A DNA stretch of 34,280 bases from an uncultured Hungatella sp. (GCA_910585645.1 CAJUFP010000039.1:2379-36658), one strand, 5' to 3'; shown: positions 24,378 to 32,182, numbered from the stretch's first letter. Program-made: numbers and translations. The notes: generated from the letters alone by a model not told the origin.

Positions 24378-24401
24378 AAGGGCATTGGAGCCCTTTCTTT
24401 T
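24378..24401 (+). terminator. Weak terminator/attenuator between secY and adk
   Basis: The 6-bp stem AAGGGC/GCCCTT has a 6-nt loop and is followed by TCTTTT. It could reduce readthrough from the ribosomal genes into adk-map. A TATAAA at 24417 might be a -10 for adk, but no good -35 matches it. Confidence 0.5.
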
Positions 24402-24448
24402 CGTAGTTAAAAGCTATATAAAATTTAAGAAGCGGGAGGGATACGCAG

Positions 24449-25093
24449 ATGAAGATCATTATGTTAGGCGCGCCGGGAGCTGGCAAGGGAACTCAGGCAA
24501 AGAAGATCGCCGCTAAGTACGGGATTCCCCACATTTCCACCGGGGACATTTTCCGGGCCAATATCAAGGGCGGCACAGAGCTTGGCATGAAGGCCAAGAC
24601 TTTCATGGACCAGGGGATGCTGGTGCCGGACGAGATCACCATCGGCATGCTGATGGACCGGATTCATGAGGCGGACTGCAAAGACGGGTATGTTCTGGAC
24701 GGATTCCCAAGGACCATTCCCCAGGCAGAAAGCCTGACAGAAGCTTTAAAGGGCATGGGCGAGGCCATTGACTACGCGGTGAATGTGGATGTGCCTGACG
24801 AGAACATTGTCAGCCGTATGGGCGGACGCCGGGCCTGCGTGGCCTGCGGGGCTACGTACCATGTGGAGTTTAACGCTCCAAAGACAGAGGGCGTGTGCGA
24901 TACCTGCGGGGAGAAGCTGGTGCTTCGGGATGACGACAAGCCGGAGACGGTGCAGAAGCGCCTGAATGTTTACCATGAGCAGACCCAGCCTCTGATCGAT
25001 TATTACAAGAACGCGGGGGTTCTCAAAGAGGTGGACGGAACGAAGAACATGGAGGATGTGTTCCTTGATATTGTGTCCATTCTGGGGGCTTAA
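24449..25093 (+). CDS. adk: Adenylate kinase, zinc-LID type
   Basis: The 214-residue protein has the P-loop GAPGAGKGTQ (residues 7-16), the AMP-binding STGDIFRANI and GFPRTIPQAE motifs, and a long LID domain. The LID has two CxxC pairs (CVACG and CDTCG), which bind zinc in Gram-positive enzymes. It balances ATP, ADP and AMP. A GCGGGAGGG site precedes the ATG. The secY-adk-map order is the conserved Firmicute arrangement. Confidence 0.97.
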   Translation: MKIIMLGAPGAGKGTQAKKIAAKYGIPHISTGDIFRANIKGGTELGMKAKTFMDQGMLVPDEITIGMLMDRIHEADCKDGYVLDGFPRTIPQAESLTEALKGMGEAIDYAVNVDVPDENIVSRMGGRRACVACGATYHVEFNAPKTEGVCDTCGEKLVLRDDDKPETVQKRLNVYHEQTQPLIDYYKNAGVLKEVDGTKNMEDVFLDIVSILGA

Positions 25094-25098
25094 GCAGT

Positions 25099-25851
25099 AT
25101 GGCGGTTACCATAAAGTCAGAACGGGAGATCACACTTATGAGGGAGGCGGGAAAAATTCTCGCCGCCACTCATGAGGAACTTCGGAAGGCTCTGAAACCG
25201 GGGGTTTCCACCTGGGAGATCAACCGGCTGGGAGAGGAGATCATCCGCGGCTACGGGTGCGTTCCTTCCTTTAAGAATTATATGGGCTATCCTGCTTCTA
25301 TCTGCATTTCGGTCAACGACGAGGTGGTCCACGGGATCCCGGACAAAAACCGGCTTCTGAAGGAGGGCGATATTGTCAGCCTGGACGCCGGAGTTATCTA
25401 TAAGGGGTATCACTCGGATGCTGCCAGGACCCACGGAGTCGGTGAGATCAGCCCGGAGGCAAAGCAGCTGATCGATGTGACAAGACAGTGCTTTTTCGAG
25501 GGAATAAAGTACGCGAAAGTTGGCAATCATCTCAATGATATTTCCAGGGCCATCCAGTCTTACGCGGAGGCTTTTGGATACGGCGTGGTGAGAGATCTGG
25601 TGGGCCACGGTATTGGCTCCCATCTTCATGAGGACCCGGAGGTGCCTAATTTTGCCAGGAAACGAAGGGGCATCCGGTTAAGGCCGGGCATGACCCTGGC
25701 AGTGGAGCCGATGATCAACGCGGGCCGTCTGGATGTCAGGTGGCTGGACGACGACTGGACTGTGGTGACAGAGGACGGTTCCCTGTCCGCTCATTATGAG
25801 AACACTATTCTCATAACAGAGGATGCCCCGGAGATCTTGTCCAGATGCTGA
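25099..25851 (+). CDS. map: Methionine aminopeptidase type I
   Basis: The 250-residue pita-bread-fold metalloprotease removes N-terminal methionine from new proteins. Metal ligands are visible: the Asp residues in SLDAGV and GYHSDAAR, the His in LVGHGIG, and the Glu residues in AVEPM and near TEDGSLSAHYENT. The HEDPEVPNF loop is typical. The start is 6 nt after the adk stop, with only a weak ribosome binding site, so coupling to adk translation is likely. Confidence 0.96.
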   Translation: MAVTIKSEREITLMREAGKILAATHEELRKALKPGVSTWEINRLGEEIIRGYGCVPSFKNYMGYPASICISVNDEVVHGIPDKNRLLKEGDIVSLDAGVIYKGYHSDAARTHGVGEISPEAKQLIDVTRQCFFEGIKYAKVGNHLNDISRAIQSYAEAFGYGVVRDLVGHGIGSHLHEDPEVPNFARKRRGIRLRPGMTLAVEPMINAGRLDVRWLDDDWTVVTEDGSLSAHYENTILITEDAPEILSRC

Positions 25852-25865
25852 AAGCAGGGAAATGT

Positions 25866-26138
25866 ATGGAGTATGGAACAGGAGCGCTGTGTGCTTCTCT
25901 GGCAGGGCATGACAAGGGAGAGGTATTTGTCATAATTGAGGATGAGGGGGAATATGTTTGTTTAGTAAACGGAGCTTCCCGGCCTCTTGCAAAGCCCAAG
26001 AGAAAGAAGAAGAAGCATATACAGATTATTTATGATGAAGAGGAACGGAAACGCAGAGATTTGATCGAGCGCGGGCAGGTCAGGGATGATCACATCAGAA
26101 GCCTGATCCGCGGCTACAAGAGAAGAGGTCAGTCATAA
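25866..26138 (+). CDS. KOW-domain RNA-binding protein (L14e/L6e/L27e-like)
   Basis: The 90-residue small basic protein has an N-terminal KOW-like segment (GALCASLAGHDKGEVFVII...YVCLVNG) and a lysine/arginine-rich C-terminal tail (PKRKKKKHIQ). Homologous small proteins lie between map and infA in many Clostridia and related Firmicutes. They are annotated as ribosomal L14E/L6E/L27E-like, with no proven role. The start at MEYGTG is preferred because AGGGA precedes it; an ATG at 25845 overlaps map by 7 nt and is the alternative. Confidence 0.85.
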   Translation: MEYGTGALCASLAGHDKGEVFVIIEDEGEYVCLVNGASRPLAKPKRKKKKHIQIIYDEEERKRRDLIERGQVRDDHIRSLIRGYKRRGQS

Positions 26139-26151
26139 GGAGGTAAACCGT

Positions 26152-26370
26152 ATGTCAAAAGCGGATGTGATAGAAATTGAGGGCATTGTTGTGGAGAAAC
26201 TTCCCAACGCCATGTTTCAGGTGGAACTGGAGAACGGGCATCAGGTTCTGGCTCATATCAGCGGCAAGCTGCGTATGAACTATATTAAGATTTTGCCGGG
26301 CGATAAAGTTACGATTGAGTTGTCCCCCTACGACCTTACCAAGGGCAGGATCATCTGGAGGGATAAGTAG
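26152..26370 (+). CDS. infA: Translation initiation factor IF-1
   Basis: The 72-residue OB-fold protein begins MSKADVIEIEGIVVEKLPNAMFQVEL and contains GHQVLAHISGKLRMNYIKILPGDKV and SPYDLTKGRIIWR. It occupies the A site during initiation. TAAGGAGGT lies 9 nt upstream. A new promoter begins right after its stop codon. Confidence 0.98.
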   Translation: MSKADVIEIEGIVVEKLPNAMFQVELENGHQVLAHISGKLRMNYIKILPGDKVTIELSPYDLTKGRIIWRDK

Positions 26371-26381
26371 GAAAAAAATGC

Positions 26382-26410
26382 TTGCTTTTCAGATTTAAAG
26401 ATGCTATAAT
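26382..26410 (+). promoter_or_regulatory. Internal promoter for rpmJ-rpsM-rpsK-rpsD-rpoA-rplQ
   Basis: TTGCTT (26382-26387) and a perfect TATAAT (26405-26410) are 17 bp apart, with TGC immediately before the -10 (extended -10). It lies in the 198-bp gap after infA and separates the alpha section from the genes before it. Confidence 0.8.
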
Positions 26411-26416
26411 GCTATA

Positions 26417-26553
26417 GCGACTTTGTTGAAGTACCGGGTTAACTTTGCCCAAAAGTAATCCCGGTTGACCTATATATCTAATCTTTACTTAGGTATATAT
26501 CCGGATACGCCCGGACGGGTGTGCCTGGCTGTTTCCAATCAGGACGTGCAGGA
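26417..26553 (+). promoter_or_regulatory. Structured leader of the alpha section
   Basis: Downstream of the internal promoter there are three successive hairpins. The first is ACCGGG/CCCGGT plus ACTTT/AAAGT with a symmetric 3x3 internal loop (26433-26465). The second is ACCTA/TAGGT (26468-26494). The third is ACGCCC-GGAC-GGGTGT (26507-26522). A ribosomal protein autoregulatory site (S4, as in the E. coli alpha operon) is the likeliest role, by analogy only. Confidence 0.55.
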
Positions 26554-26568
26554 GAAAGGAGAATTGCT

Positions 26569-26682
26569 GTGAAAGTCAGATCATCAGTAAAACCGATTTG
26601 CGAAAAATGCAAAATCATCAAGCGCAAGGGCAGTATCAGAGTAATCTGCGAGAACCCCAAGCACAAACAGAGACAAGGTTAA
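26569..26682 (+). CDS. rpmJ: 50S ribosomal protein L36, zinc-type
   Basis: The 37-residue protein begins MKVRSSVKPICEKCK. It has the zinc ligands Cys-x2-Cys, a third Cys in VICEN and a His in PKHKQ, and ends KHKQRQG. It uses a GTG start behind AAAGGAG (26554-26560). It is the smallest gene here, and L36 stabilises the base of the large-subunit stalk region. It follows infA, as in nearly all Firmicutes. Confidence 0.96.
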   Translation: MKVRSSVKPICEKCKIIKRKGSIRVICENPKHKQRQG

Positions 26683-26715
26683 GATCTAAAAAATTACAGG
26701 AGGTGTGATACGCAC

Positions 26716-27084
26716 ATGGCTCGTATTTCAGGTGTTGATTTACCAAGAGAAAAACGTGTTGAGATTGGCTTGACTTATATCTACGGCATTGGCCGCGCAA
26801 GTTCAAACCGTATTCTTGCAGACGCCGGCGTGAATCCGGACACAAGAGTGAAGGATTTGACGGACGATGAGGTGAAGAAGATCGCCGCAGTGGTTGCTGA
26901 TACTCAGATGGTGGAAGGTGATTTGAGAAGAGAGATCGCCATGAACATCAAGAGGCTTCAGGAGATCGGCTGCTACCGGGGGATCCGCCACAGAAAAGGT
27001 CTGCCGGTTCGCGGTCAGAAGACCAAGACCAACGCAAGAACCCGCAAAGGCCCCCGCAAGACTGTGGCTAATAAGAAGAAATAA
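26716..27084 (+). CDS. rpsM: 30S ribosomal protein S13
   Basis: The 122-residue protein begins MARISGVDLPREKRVEIGLTYIYGIG, with the helix-two-turns-helix core and the basic tail GLPVRGQKTKTNARTRKGPRKTVANKKK. The tail reaches toward the P site. ACAGGAGGT precedes the ATG. Confidence 0.98.
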   Translation: MARISGVDLPREKRVEIGLTYIYGIGRASSNRILADAGVNPDTRVKDLTDDEVKKIAAVVADTQMVEGDLRREIAMNIKRLQEIGCYRGIRHRKGLPVRGQKTKTNARTRKGPRKTVANKKK

Positions 27085-27192
27085 GGTTTAAGCGAGACTC
27101 ATTAACACGAGAACAGACGGAATCAAGTTGTATGTTTTAAAAACAGGAGACAAAGATTCTAGCATTATAGGAAGAAAGTAGGTTAGTTTAAA

Positions 27193-27594
27193 ATGGCTAA
27201 AAATAAGTCCACTGCAAAAAAAGTGACGAAAAAGCGCGTAAAGAAAAACGTTGAACGCGGACAGGCACATATCCAGTCCTCCTTTAACAACACCATCGTG
27301 ACGTTAACGGATACGCAGGGTAATGCTTTATCATGGGCAAGTGCCGGTGGTCTGGGATTTAGAGGTTCAAGGAAATCTACTCCATATGCAGCTCAGATGG
27401 CTGCAGAGACTGCTGCTAAGGCGGCTATCGTACATGGGTTAAAATCTGTAGACGTTATGGTAAAAGGACCTGGTTCAGGTCGTGAGGCAGCGATCCGCGC
27501 GCTTTCTGCCTGTGGTATTGAAGTAACTAGCATTAAGGACGTGACACCGGTTCCGCACAACGGATGCCGTCCGCCAAAACGTAGAAGAGTTTAA
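27193..27594 (+). CDS. rpsK: 30S ribosomal protein S11
   Basis: The 133-residue protein contains GQAHIQSSFNNTIVTLTDTQGNALSWASAGGLGFRGSRKSTPYAAQMAAE and ends TPVPHNGCRPPKRRRV. It lines the mRNA exit channel on the 30S platform. Unlike its neighbours it has only a weak Shine-Dalgarno sequence (GGAAGAAAG, over 13 nt from the ATG) after a 108-bp gap with no clear promoter. Confidence 0.97.
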   Translation: MAKNKSTAKKVTKKRVKKNVERGQAHIQSSFNNTIVTLTDTQGNALSWASAGGLGFRGSRKSTPYAAQMAAETAAKAAIVHGLKSVDVMVKGPGSGREAAIRALSACGIEVTSIKDVTPVPHNGCRPPKRRRV

Positions 27595-27611
27595 TTTAGG
27601 AGGTACGAAAA

Positions 27612-28205
27612 GTGGCAGTTGATAGAGTTCCTGTTCTTAAAAGATGCAGATCACTTGGTCTGGAGCCGAGTGTTTTAGGAATCGATAAAAAGTCAAACAG
27701 AGAGTTAAAGAGAGCCAATCGGAAAGTAAGCGAGTACGGCCTTCAGCTGAGAGAGAAGCAGAAAGCCAAGTTTATCTACGGCGTTCTGGAGAAGCCCTTT
27801 AGAAATTACTACGCAAAGGCTTCCAAGATGGAGGGCATGGTAGGTCAGAATCTGATGATCCTTCTGGAGAGAAGACTGGACAATGTGGTGTTCCGCATGG
27901 GATTCGGCCGCACCAGAAGAGAGACGAGGCAGATCGTGGACCATAAAAACATCCTGGTTAACGGAAAGTGCGTCAACATTCCGTCTTACCTGGTTAAGGC
28001 CGGCGATGTGATCGAGGTAAAGGAGAAGTGCAAATCTTCTCAGAGATACAAGGATGTATTAGAGGTAACGGCAGGCAGAATGGTACCGGCATGGCTGGAT
28101 GTTGACCAGGAGAATTTGCGGGGTACTGTGAAGGAGTTGCCTACCAGAGACGAGATTGATGTTCCAGTTAACGAAATGCTTATCGTCGAGTTGTACTCCA
28201 AATAA
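27612..28205 (+). CDS. rpsD: 30S ribosomal protein S4
   Basis: The 197-residue protein starts with GTG behind TTAGGAGGT. It has the KQKAKFIYGVLEKPFRNYY region and the S4 RNA-binding domain RLDNVVFRMGFGRTRRETRQIVDHKNILVNGK. The N-terminal cysteine cluster of zinc-type S4 is absent, so this is the zinc-free form. S4 starts 30S assembly and often controls its own operon, so it is the first candidate to bind the leader at 26417. Confidence 0.97.
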   Translation: MAVDRVPVLKRCRSLGLEPSVLGIDKKSNRELKRANRKVSEYGLQLREKQKAKFIYGVLEKPFRNYYAKASKMEGMVGQNLMILLERRLDNVVFRMGFGRTRRETRQIVDHKNILVNGKCVNIPSYLVKAGDVIEVKEKCKSSQRYKDVLEVTAGRMVPAWLDVDQENLRGTVKELPTRDEIDVPVNEMLIVELYSK

Positions 28206-28287
28206 TCTTGCTAAGTGGTAATCTTAGGATTGTTGTGATTGAGTAAAAAAGCCTCGACATATAGGACTAAAAAAGGAGGGGCTATTT

Positions 28288-29247
28288 GTGTTCGATTTCG
28301 AAAAACCAAACATTGAAATTGCAGAAATCTCCGAAGATAAAAAATACGGGAAGTTTGTAGTAGAACCGCTTGAGAGGGGCTACGGTACCACATTGGGCAA
28401 TTCGTTAAGGAGGATCATGCTTTCCTCTCTGCCCGGGGCTGCAGTCAGTCAGGTGAAAATCGACGGCGTTTTGCATGAGTTCAGTTCCATTGCCGGAGTG
28501 AAGGAAGATGTGACTGAAATCATTATGAACATCAAAAGTTTAGCTATTAAGGACACCAGCGACAGCACGGAGGCCAAGACCGCCTACATCGAGTTTGAGG
28601 GCGAGGGGGTCATCACAGGCGCGGATATCCAGGCGGATCCGGAGATTGAGATCCTCAATCCGGATCAGGTCATCGCCACCTTAAGCGGCGGGGCGGACAG
28701 CAAGTTTTACATGGAGCTGACCATCACCAAGGGCCGGGGATATATCAGCGCTGACAAGAATAAGAAGGAGGACCTTCCCATCAGCATGATCGCCGTGGAT
28801 TCTATCTACACGCCGGTGGAGCGTGTGAATATGTCTGTGGAGAATACTCGTGTGGGACAGGTTACGGATTACGATAAGCTGACTCTGGATGTTTATACCA
28901 ACGGCACTTTGGCTCCCGATGAGGCGGTAAGCCTGGCAGCCAAGGTGTTAAGCGAGCATCTGAATCTTTTTATTGACCTTTCAGAGAACGCCAGAACCGC
29001 TGAGATCATGGTGGAGAAGGAGGACAATGAAAAGGAGAAGGTTCTTGAGATGAATATTGACGAGCTGGAGTTGTCGGTTCGGTCTTATAATTGTCTGAAG
29101 AGAGCCGGTATCAACACAGTGGAGGAGCTGTGCAACAGAACCTCCGAGGATATGATGAAGGTCCGCAACCTTGGGCGTAAGTCCCTGGAGGAGGTTCTGG
29201 CCAAGCTAAAGGAGCTGGGCCTGCAGCTGAATCCAAGCGACGAGTAA
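28288..29247 (+). CDS. rpoA: DNA-directed RNA polymerase alpha subunit
   Basis: The 319-residue protein begins MFDFEKPNIEIAEISEDKKYGKFVVEPLERGYGTTLGNSLRR, which dimerises and nucleates polymerase assembly. A linker and the C-terminal domain follow (LELSVRSYNCLKRAGINTVEEL and RNLGRKSLEEVLAKL), which binds UP elements and activators. The start is GTG after AAAGGAGGG. The length is normal. Confidence 0.98.
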   Translation: MFDFEKPNIEIAEISEDKKYGKFVVEPLERGYGTTLGNSLRRIMLSSLPGAAVSQVKIDGVLHEFSSIAGVKEDVTEIIMNIKSLAIKDTSDSTEAKTAYIEFEGEGVITGADIQADPEIEILNPDQVIATLSGGADSKFYMELTITKGRGYISADKNKKEDLPISMIAVDSIYTPVERVNMSVENTRVGQVTDYDKLTLDVYTNGTLAPDEAVSLAAKVLSEHLNLFIDLSENARTAEIMVEKEDNEKEKVLEMNIDELELSVRSYNCLKRAGINTVEELCNRTSEDMMKVRNLGRKSLEEVLAKLKELGLQLNPSDE

Positions 29248-29384
29248 GGTTCAGGTTGTGACATGCCTGCCTTCGTAAGTCCGAAGGAGCGGAGGGCGGG
29301 TATAAAAAATGAAAAGGGAAGTTGGGGTTTTTGTAAGGCCGACGACGCGTAAGACCCTGCTCCAAAGAGATGGAGGAATGAACA
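29248..29384 (+). other. rpoA-rplQ spacer with hairpin
   Basis: The 137-bp gap has CCTTCG-TAAGTC-CGAAGG within a larger imperfect pairing (ATGCCTG with CGGGTAT) at about 29262-29302. No T-run follows, so this is not a terminator; no gene or clear promoter is seen. A GATGGAGGA ribosome binding site precedes rplQ. Confidence 0.4.
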
Positions 29385-29921
29385 ATGGCAGGATATAGAA
29401 AACTTGGAAAGACTTCCAGTCAGAGAAAGGCGCTTCTGAGAAATCAGGTTACGGCTCTTCTGCACAATGGAAAGATCGTTACCACAGAGGCAAGGGCAAA
29501 GGAAGTCCGTAAGATTGCCGAGGGCCTGATCGCTATGGCTGTGCGGGAGAAGGACAACTATGAGACCGTTAAGGTGACTGCTAAGGTTGCCCGCAAGGAC
29601 AAGGACGGCAAGAGAGTTAAGGAAGTAGTAAACGGTAAGAGAGTTACGGTTTACGATGAGGTTGAGAAGGAGATTAAGAAGGATAAGCCTTCCAGACTTC
29701 ATGCCAGGAGACAGATGCTGAAAGTGCTTTATCCGGTGAAGGAGGTTCCGACGGTTGCCGCAGGCAGAAAGAAGAACACCAAGATGGCGGATATCCCGGC
29801 AAAGCTGTTTGATGAGGTTGCGCCGAAGTATGCTAACCGCAACGGCGGGTATACCAGGATCGTGAAGATCGGACAGCGCAAGGGCGACGGCGCGATGGAA
29901 GTGCTGTTGGAGCTGGTATAA
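29385..29921 (+). CDS. rplQ: 50S ribosomal protein L17, long form
   Basis: The 178-residue protein begins MAGYRKLGKTSSQRKALLRNQVTALLHNGKI and ends RIVKIGQRKGDGAMEVLLELV, as L17 does. Compared with the usual 113-127 residues it is about 50 longer. The extra part is a lysine-rich central insert (about residues 65-120; RKDKDGKRVKEVVNGKRVTVYDEVEKEI). Similar long forms are, to my knowledge, seen in Lachnospiraceae. It is the last gene of the superoperon. Confidence 0.95.
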   Translation: MAGYRKLGKTSSQRKALLRNQVTALLHNGKIVTTEARAKEVRKIAEGLIAMAVREKDNYETVKVTAKVARKDKDGKRVKEVVNGKRVTVYDEVEKEIKKDKPSRLHARRQMLKVLYPVKEVPTVAAGRKKNTKMADIPAKLFDEVAPKYANRNGGYTRIVKIGQRKGDGAMEVLLELV

Positions 29922-29949
29922 AGAAAATTCTATAGACTGAAGTTTTTGG

Positions 29950-29983
29950 GCCGGAAGAGAGATCTTCCGGCTGTTTGTTTTTT
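29950..29983 (+). terminator. Terminator of the ribosomal superoperon
   Basis: A perfect 9-bp stem GCCGGAAGA/TCTTCCGGC with a GAGA loop is followed by TGTTTG and six T. It ends the cluster directly after rplQ; the ecf transporter genes and truA-rplM-rpsI that often follow in Firmicutes are not here. Confidence 0.93.
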
Positions 29984-30015
29984 GGAAAGGTTATGATAAA
30001 GGTGGTGAGATTGTA

Positions 30016-30447
30016 TTGAAGATTTATCTGGATAATTGTTGTTATAACAGACCGTTTGACGATCAGAGCCAGATGAAAATACATCTGGAAGCACAGGCAA
30101 AATTGTATGTTCAGGCTAAAATTAGAGAAGGGGTCTATGATTTAGTATGGTCATATATTTTGGATTATGAAAATGGGAAAAATCCCTATGAAGAAAAGCG
30201 TCTTGCCATTGCGCCATGGAAGAACATTGCATCTATGTGTGTTTCGGAGGAGACAGAAGAAATTCTTATATTTGCGGAGTCTCTTGCTTTAAAGGGGGTA
30301 AAGACTTATGATGCTTTGCATATTGCCTGTGCTGTAGCTGCTCATTGTGAATATTATTTAACAACGGATAAAAAACTGTTAAATACGGTGATACCGGAGA
30401 TCAAAATTGTCAGTCCTATTGTTTTTGTAAGTGAGATGGAGGGATGA
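30016..30447 (+). CDS. PIN-domain putative toxin nuclease
   Basis: The 143-residue protein has the PIN-domain pattern: LDNCC at the N-terminus (Asp6), YENGKN (Glu52), KTYDALHIACA (Asp99) and LTTDKKLL (Asp118). Together these form the metal-binding site of VapC-like ribonucleases. It begins with TTG behind AAAGGTGGTGA; no better start is present. Its AT content and codon use differ visibly from the ribosomal genes before it, suggesting acquired DNA. It is followed 1 nt later by a small partner gene. RNA cleavage is the family role, not shown here. Confidence 0.82.
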   Translation: MKIYLDNCCYNRPFDDQSQMKIHLEAQAKLYVQAKIREGVYDLVWSYILDYENGKNPYEEKRLAIAPWKNIASMCVSEETEEILIFAESLALKGVKTYDALHIACAVAAHCEYYLTTDKKLLNTVIPEIKIVSPIVFVSEMEG

Positions 30448-30448
30448 A

Positions 30449-30649
30449 ATGAGGACAGATACGATTGTAAAACAGGAGGGTATCAATGCATTGATATCTA
30501 AACTGGGGTATGTGGATGCGGAACGGTTTATTGTCCTGATAAACCGCGAACCTTTTGATTATTCAAAATGGAGAGAGCAGTCTTTGGAGGACGGACTTAG
30601 TGTCCGACAGCTTAGTCAAAGGGCTATGACATATTCTAAGAATCTGTAA
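30449..30649 (+). CDS. Small partner protein of the PIN gene (candidate antitoxin)
   Basis: The 66-residue protein MRTDTIVKQEGINALISKLG... continues with an acidic/aromatic middle (INREPFDYSKWREQ) and a helix ending SQRAMTYSKNL. It begins 1 nt after the PIN stop, with GGAGGG upstream, so the two are translated together. I recognise no known DNA-binding fold (no clear ribbon-helix-helix, AbrB or HTH). The antitoxin role is inferred only from the pairing, and the order is toxin first. A terminator follows, so the pair forms a complete unit. Confidence 0.65.
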   Translation: MRTDTIVKQEGINALISKLGYVDAERFIVLINREPFDYSKWREQSLEDGLSVRQLSQRAMTYSKNL

Positions 30650-30665
30650 AGGCATGATAAGTGGT

Positions 30666-30694
30666 GTCCCGCTGTAAAAGCGGGACTGTTTTTT
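30666..30694 (+). terminator. Terminator of the PIN pair
   Basis: The 8-bp stem GTCCCGCT/AGCGGGAC has a 5-nt loop and is followed by TG and six T. Confidence 0.92.
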
Positions 30695-30787
30695 GGAACA
30701 CAATTCTGGAAGATATTGTCAGAATCTTTGATTTATTTTTCCTTTTTGATATGGATATTCTTAAAAAGAATGAAAGGATATCGTAAG

Positions 30788-30816
30788 TTGACGGTGGGGT
30801 GGGGATTGCGTATAAT
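30788..30816 (+). promoter_or_regulatory. Strong promoter of the tandem surface-protein genes
   Basis: TTGACG (30788-30793) and TATAAT (30811-30816) are 17 bp apart. The spacer is unusually G-rich (GTGGGGTGGGG). The ATG of the first gene lies 75 bp downstream. Confidence 0.8.
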
Positions 30817-30890
30817 AAAACCAGATAAAGAAATGATTGGGAAACAGAGTATACCAGCAGCTGGGTAAGAGGAAGCGGAGGTTGAATGTT

Positions 30891-32147
30891 ATGAGGCGCG
30901 GGAGAGGTAATGTTTGGGGCGTATGGATTTTGGTTTGTGTGATGGCAGTGATGGCGGGAAGGCCGCTGACGGTTTTCGGGGCCACGAAGACCGTGTCTTC
31001 CATTACGATACGGGTTGGCACGGATACCAAAGCCGGGGAGATGCTGAATGAGAATATTGCCGTTTACGCAAACACCACGGCAGTGCAGAGCGGGACATAC
31101 GCGGCTACCAGCTCGGAGCGGTATTCTCTTCAGAACGCGGAGTGGAGCAGCTCTACCAAGAAGGCCATGACTGTGGGGGAGGAACCCAGGATGAAGCTGT
31201 ATCTGGAGATTGAGGATACGGATTACGCGTTTCGGGGGTCCTATTCGTCCAGCAATATTATTGTAAAAGGCGGCACATTTATGTCTGCCAGGAGAAGTTC
31301 TTCGGGAAAGCTGGAGGTTACGGTCAGGCTCAATGGAATTAAGGGGAGCTACAAACCGCCGGTGGACGCCAGGTGGAGGGAGACCGGGTTTGGCCGGGCA
31401 GAGTGGACGGAGGAGAAGAGCGAGGGCGTGTCCTCCGGGTATTATGATGTGTATCTGTACCGGGGCAATGCCGTGGTGAAGAAGCTGGAGGATTATCAGG
31501 GTACCAGTTATAATTTTTATCCATATATGACCCAGAAGGGAACGTATAAGTACAAGGTCCGCACTGTGCCATACACGGAAGTGCAGAAAAAGTACGGGCA
31601 GAAGAGCGAGTGGCTGGATTCGGATGAGGTTTATATTGATGAGGAGCATGTGTCTGACGGCACCGGCCAGGTGGACGGCAACGGGATCAACACCTCGGGA
31701 GCCGCGCCGGTTGGCTGGGTTTTGTCCAGTGATACCTGGTACTACCGGTATCCGGACGGTTCCTATCAGAAGGATTCATGGCTGAAACTGGACGAGAAGT
31801 GGTATCTTTTTGACCGGGACGGCAGGATGCTGACAGGCTGGCAGAACAAGGACGGGCTGGGATATTATCTCCGTGACAACGGGGAGATGTACATGGGCTG
31901 GATCAAATCCGGAGACAGCTGGTATTATCTGAACTCCAAGGCCGACGGCGTGGAAGGGGCCATGCATATTGGATGGCTGAAGAATAATGGGAAGACCTAC
32001 TGTATGGGACAGAGCGGCGCGATGCTGGAGGGATGGAACCAGGTAGATGGAAATTGGTATTATTTTTATCCGGGGTCGGGAAATATGGCGGCGGATGTGA
32101 TCATTGATACGTTTTATGTGGATGGGAATGGGGTGTGGAAGAAGTAG
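30891..32147 (+). CDS. Secreted protein with fibronectin-like domain and cell-wall-binding repeats
   Basis: The 418-residue protein has a signal peptide (basic start, hydrophobic 9-30, likely cleavage after VFG near 30). Residues about 31-165 form an unrecognised beta-rich domain. Residues about 165-260 resemble a fibronectin type III fold (YYDVYLYRGN... GTYKYKVRTVP). From about 275 onward there are aromatic repeats (SWLKLDEKWYLFDRDGRMLTGW type) that bind wall polymers. AAGCGGAGG precedes the ATG at 30891; an earlier in-frame ATG at 30837 gives a poorer signal peptide. It is probably cotranscribed with the next gene, since no terminator lies between them. Confidence 0.85.
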   Translation: MRRGRGNVWGVWILVCVMAVMAGRPLTVFGATKTVSSITIRVGTDTKAGEMLNENIAVYANTTAVQSGTYAATSSERYSLQNAEWSSSTKKAMTVGEEPRMKLYLEIEDTDYAFRGSYSSSNIIVKGGTFMSARRSSSGKLEVTVRLNGIKGSYKPPVDARWRETGFGRAEWTEEKSEGVSSGYYDVYLYRGNAVVKKLEDYQGTSYNFYPYMTQKGTYKYKVRTVPYTEVQKKYGQKSEWLDSDEVYIDEEHVSDGTGQVDGNGINTSGAAPVGWVLSSDTWYYRYPDGSYQKDSWLKLDEKWYLFDRDGRMLTGWQNKDGLGYYLRDNGEMYMGWIKSGDSWYYLNSKADGVEGAMHIGWLKNNGKTYCMGQSGAMLEGWNQVDGNWYYFYPGSGNMAADVIIDTFYVDGNGVWKK

Positions 32148-32182
32148 ATTTCAACAGTATATTGTAGAGAAAGTGAGGCTGT

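Noticed and set aside
27085..27192. Possible promoter in the rpsM-rpsK gap
   Set aside because: TTGTAT at 27128 has no -10 at 16-18 bp; TATAGG further on is badly spaced.
30636..31649. A 337-codon leftward frame opposite the first tandem surface protein
   Set aside because: It is antisense to a gene with promoter, ribosome binding site and signal peptide, and runs through a terminator; no family features.
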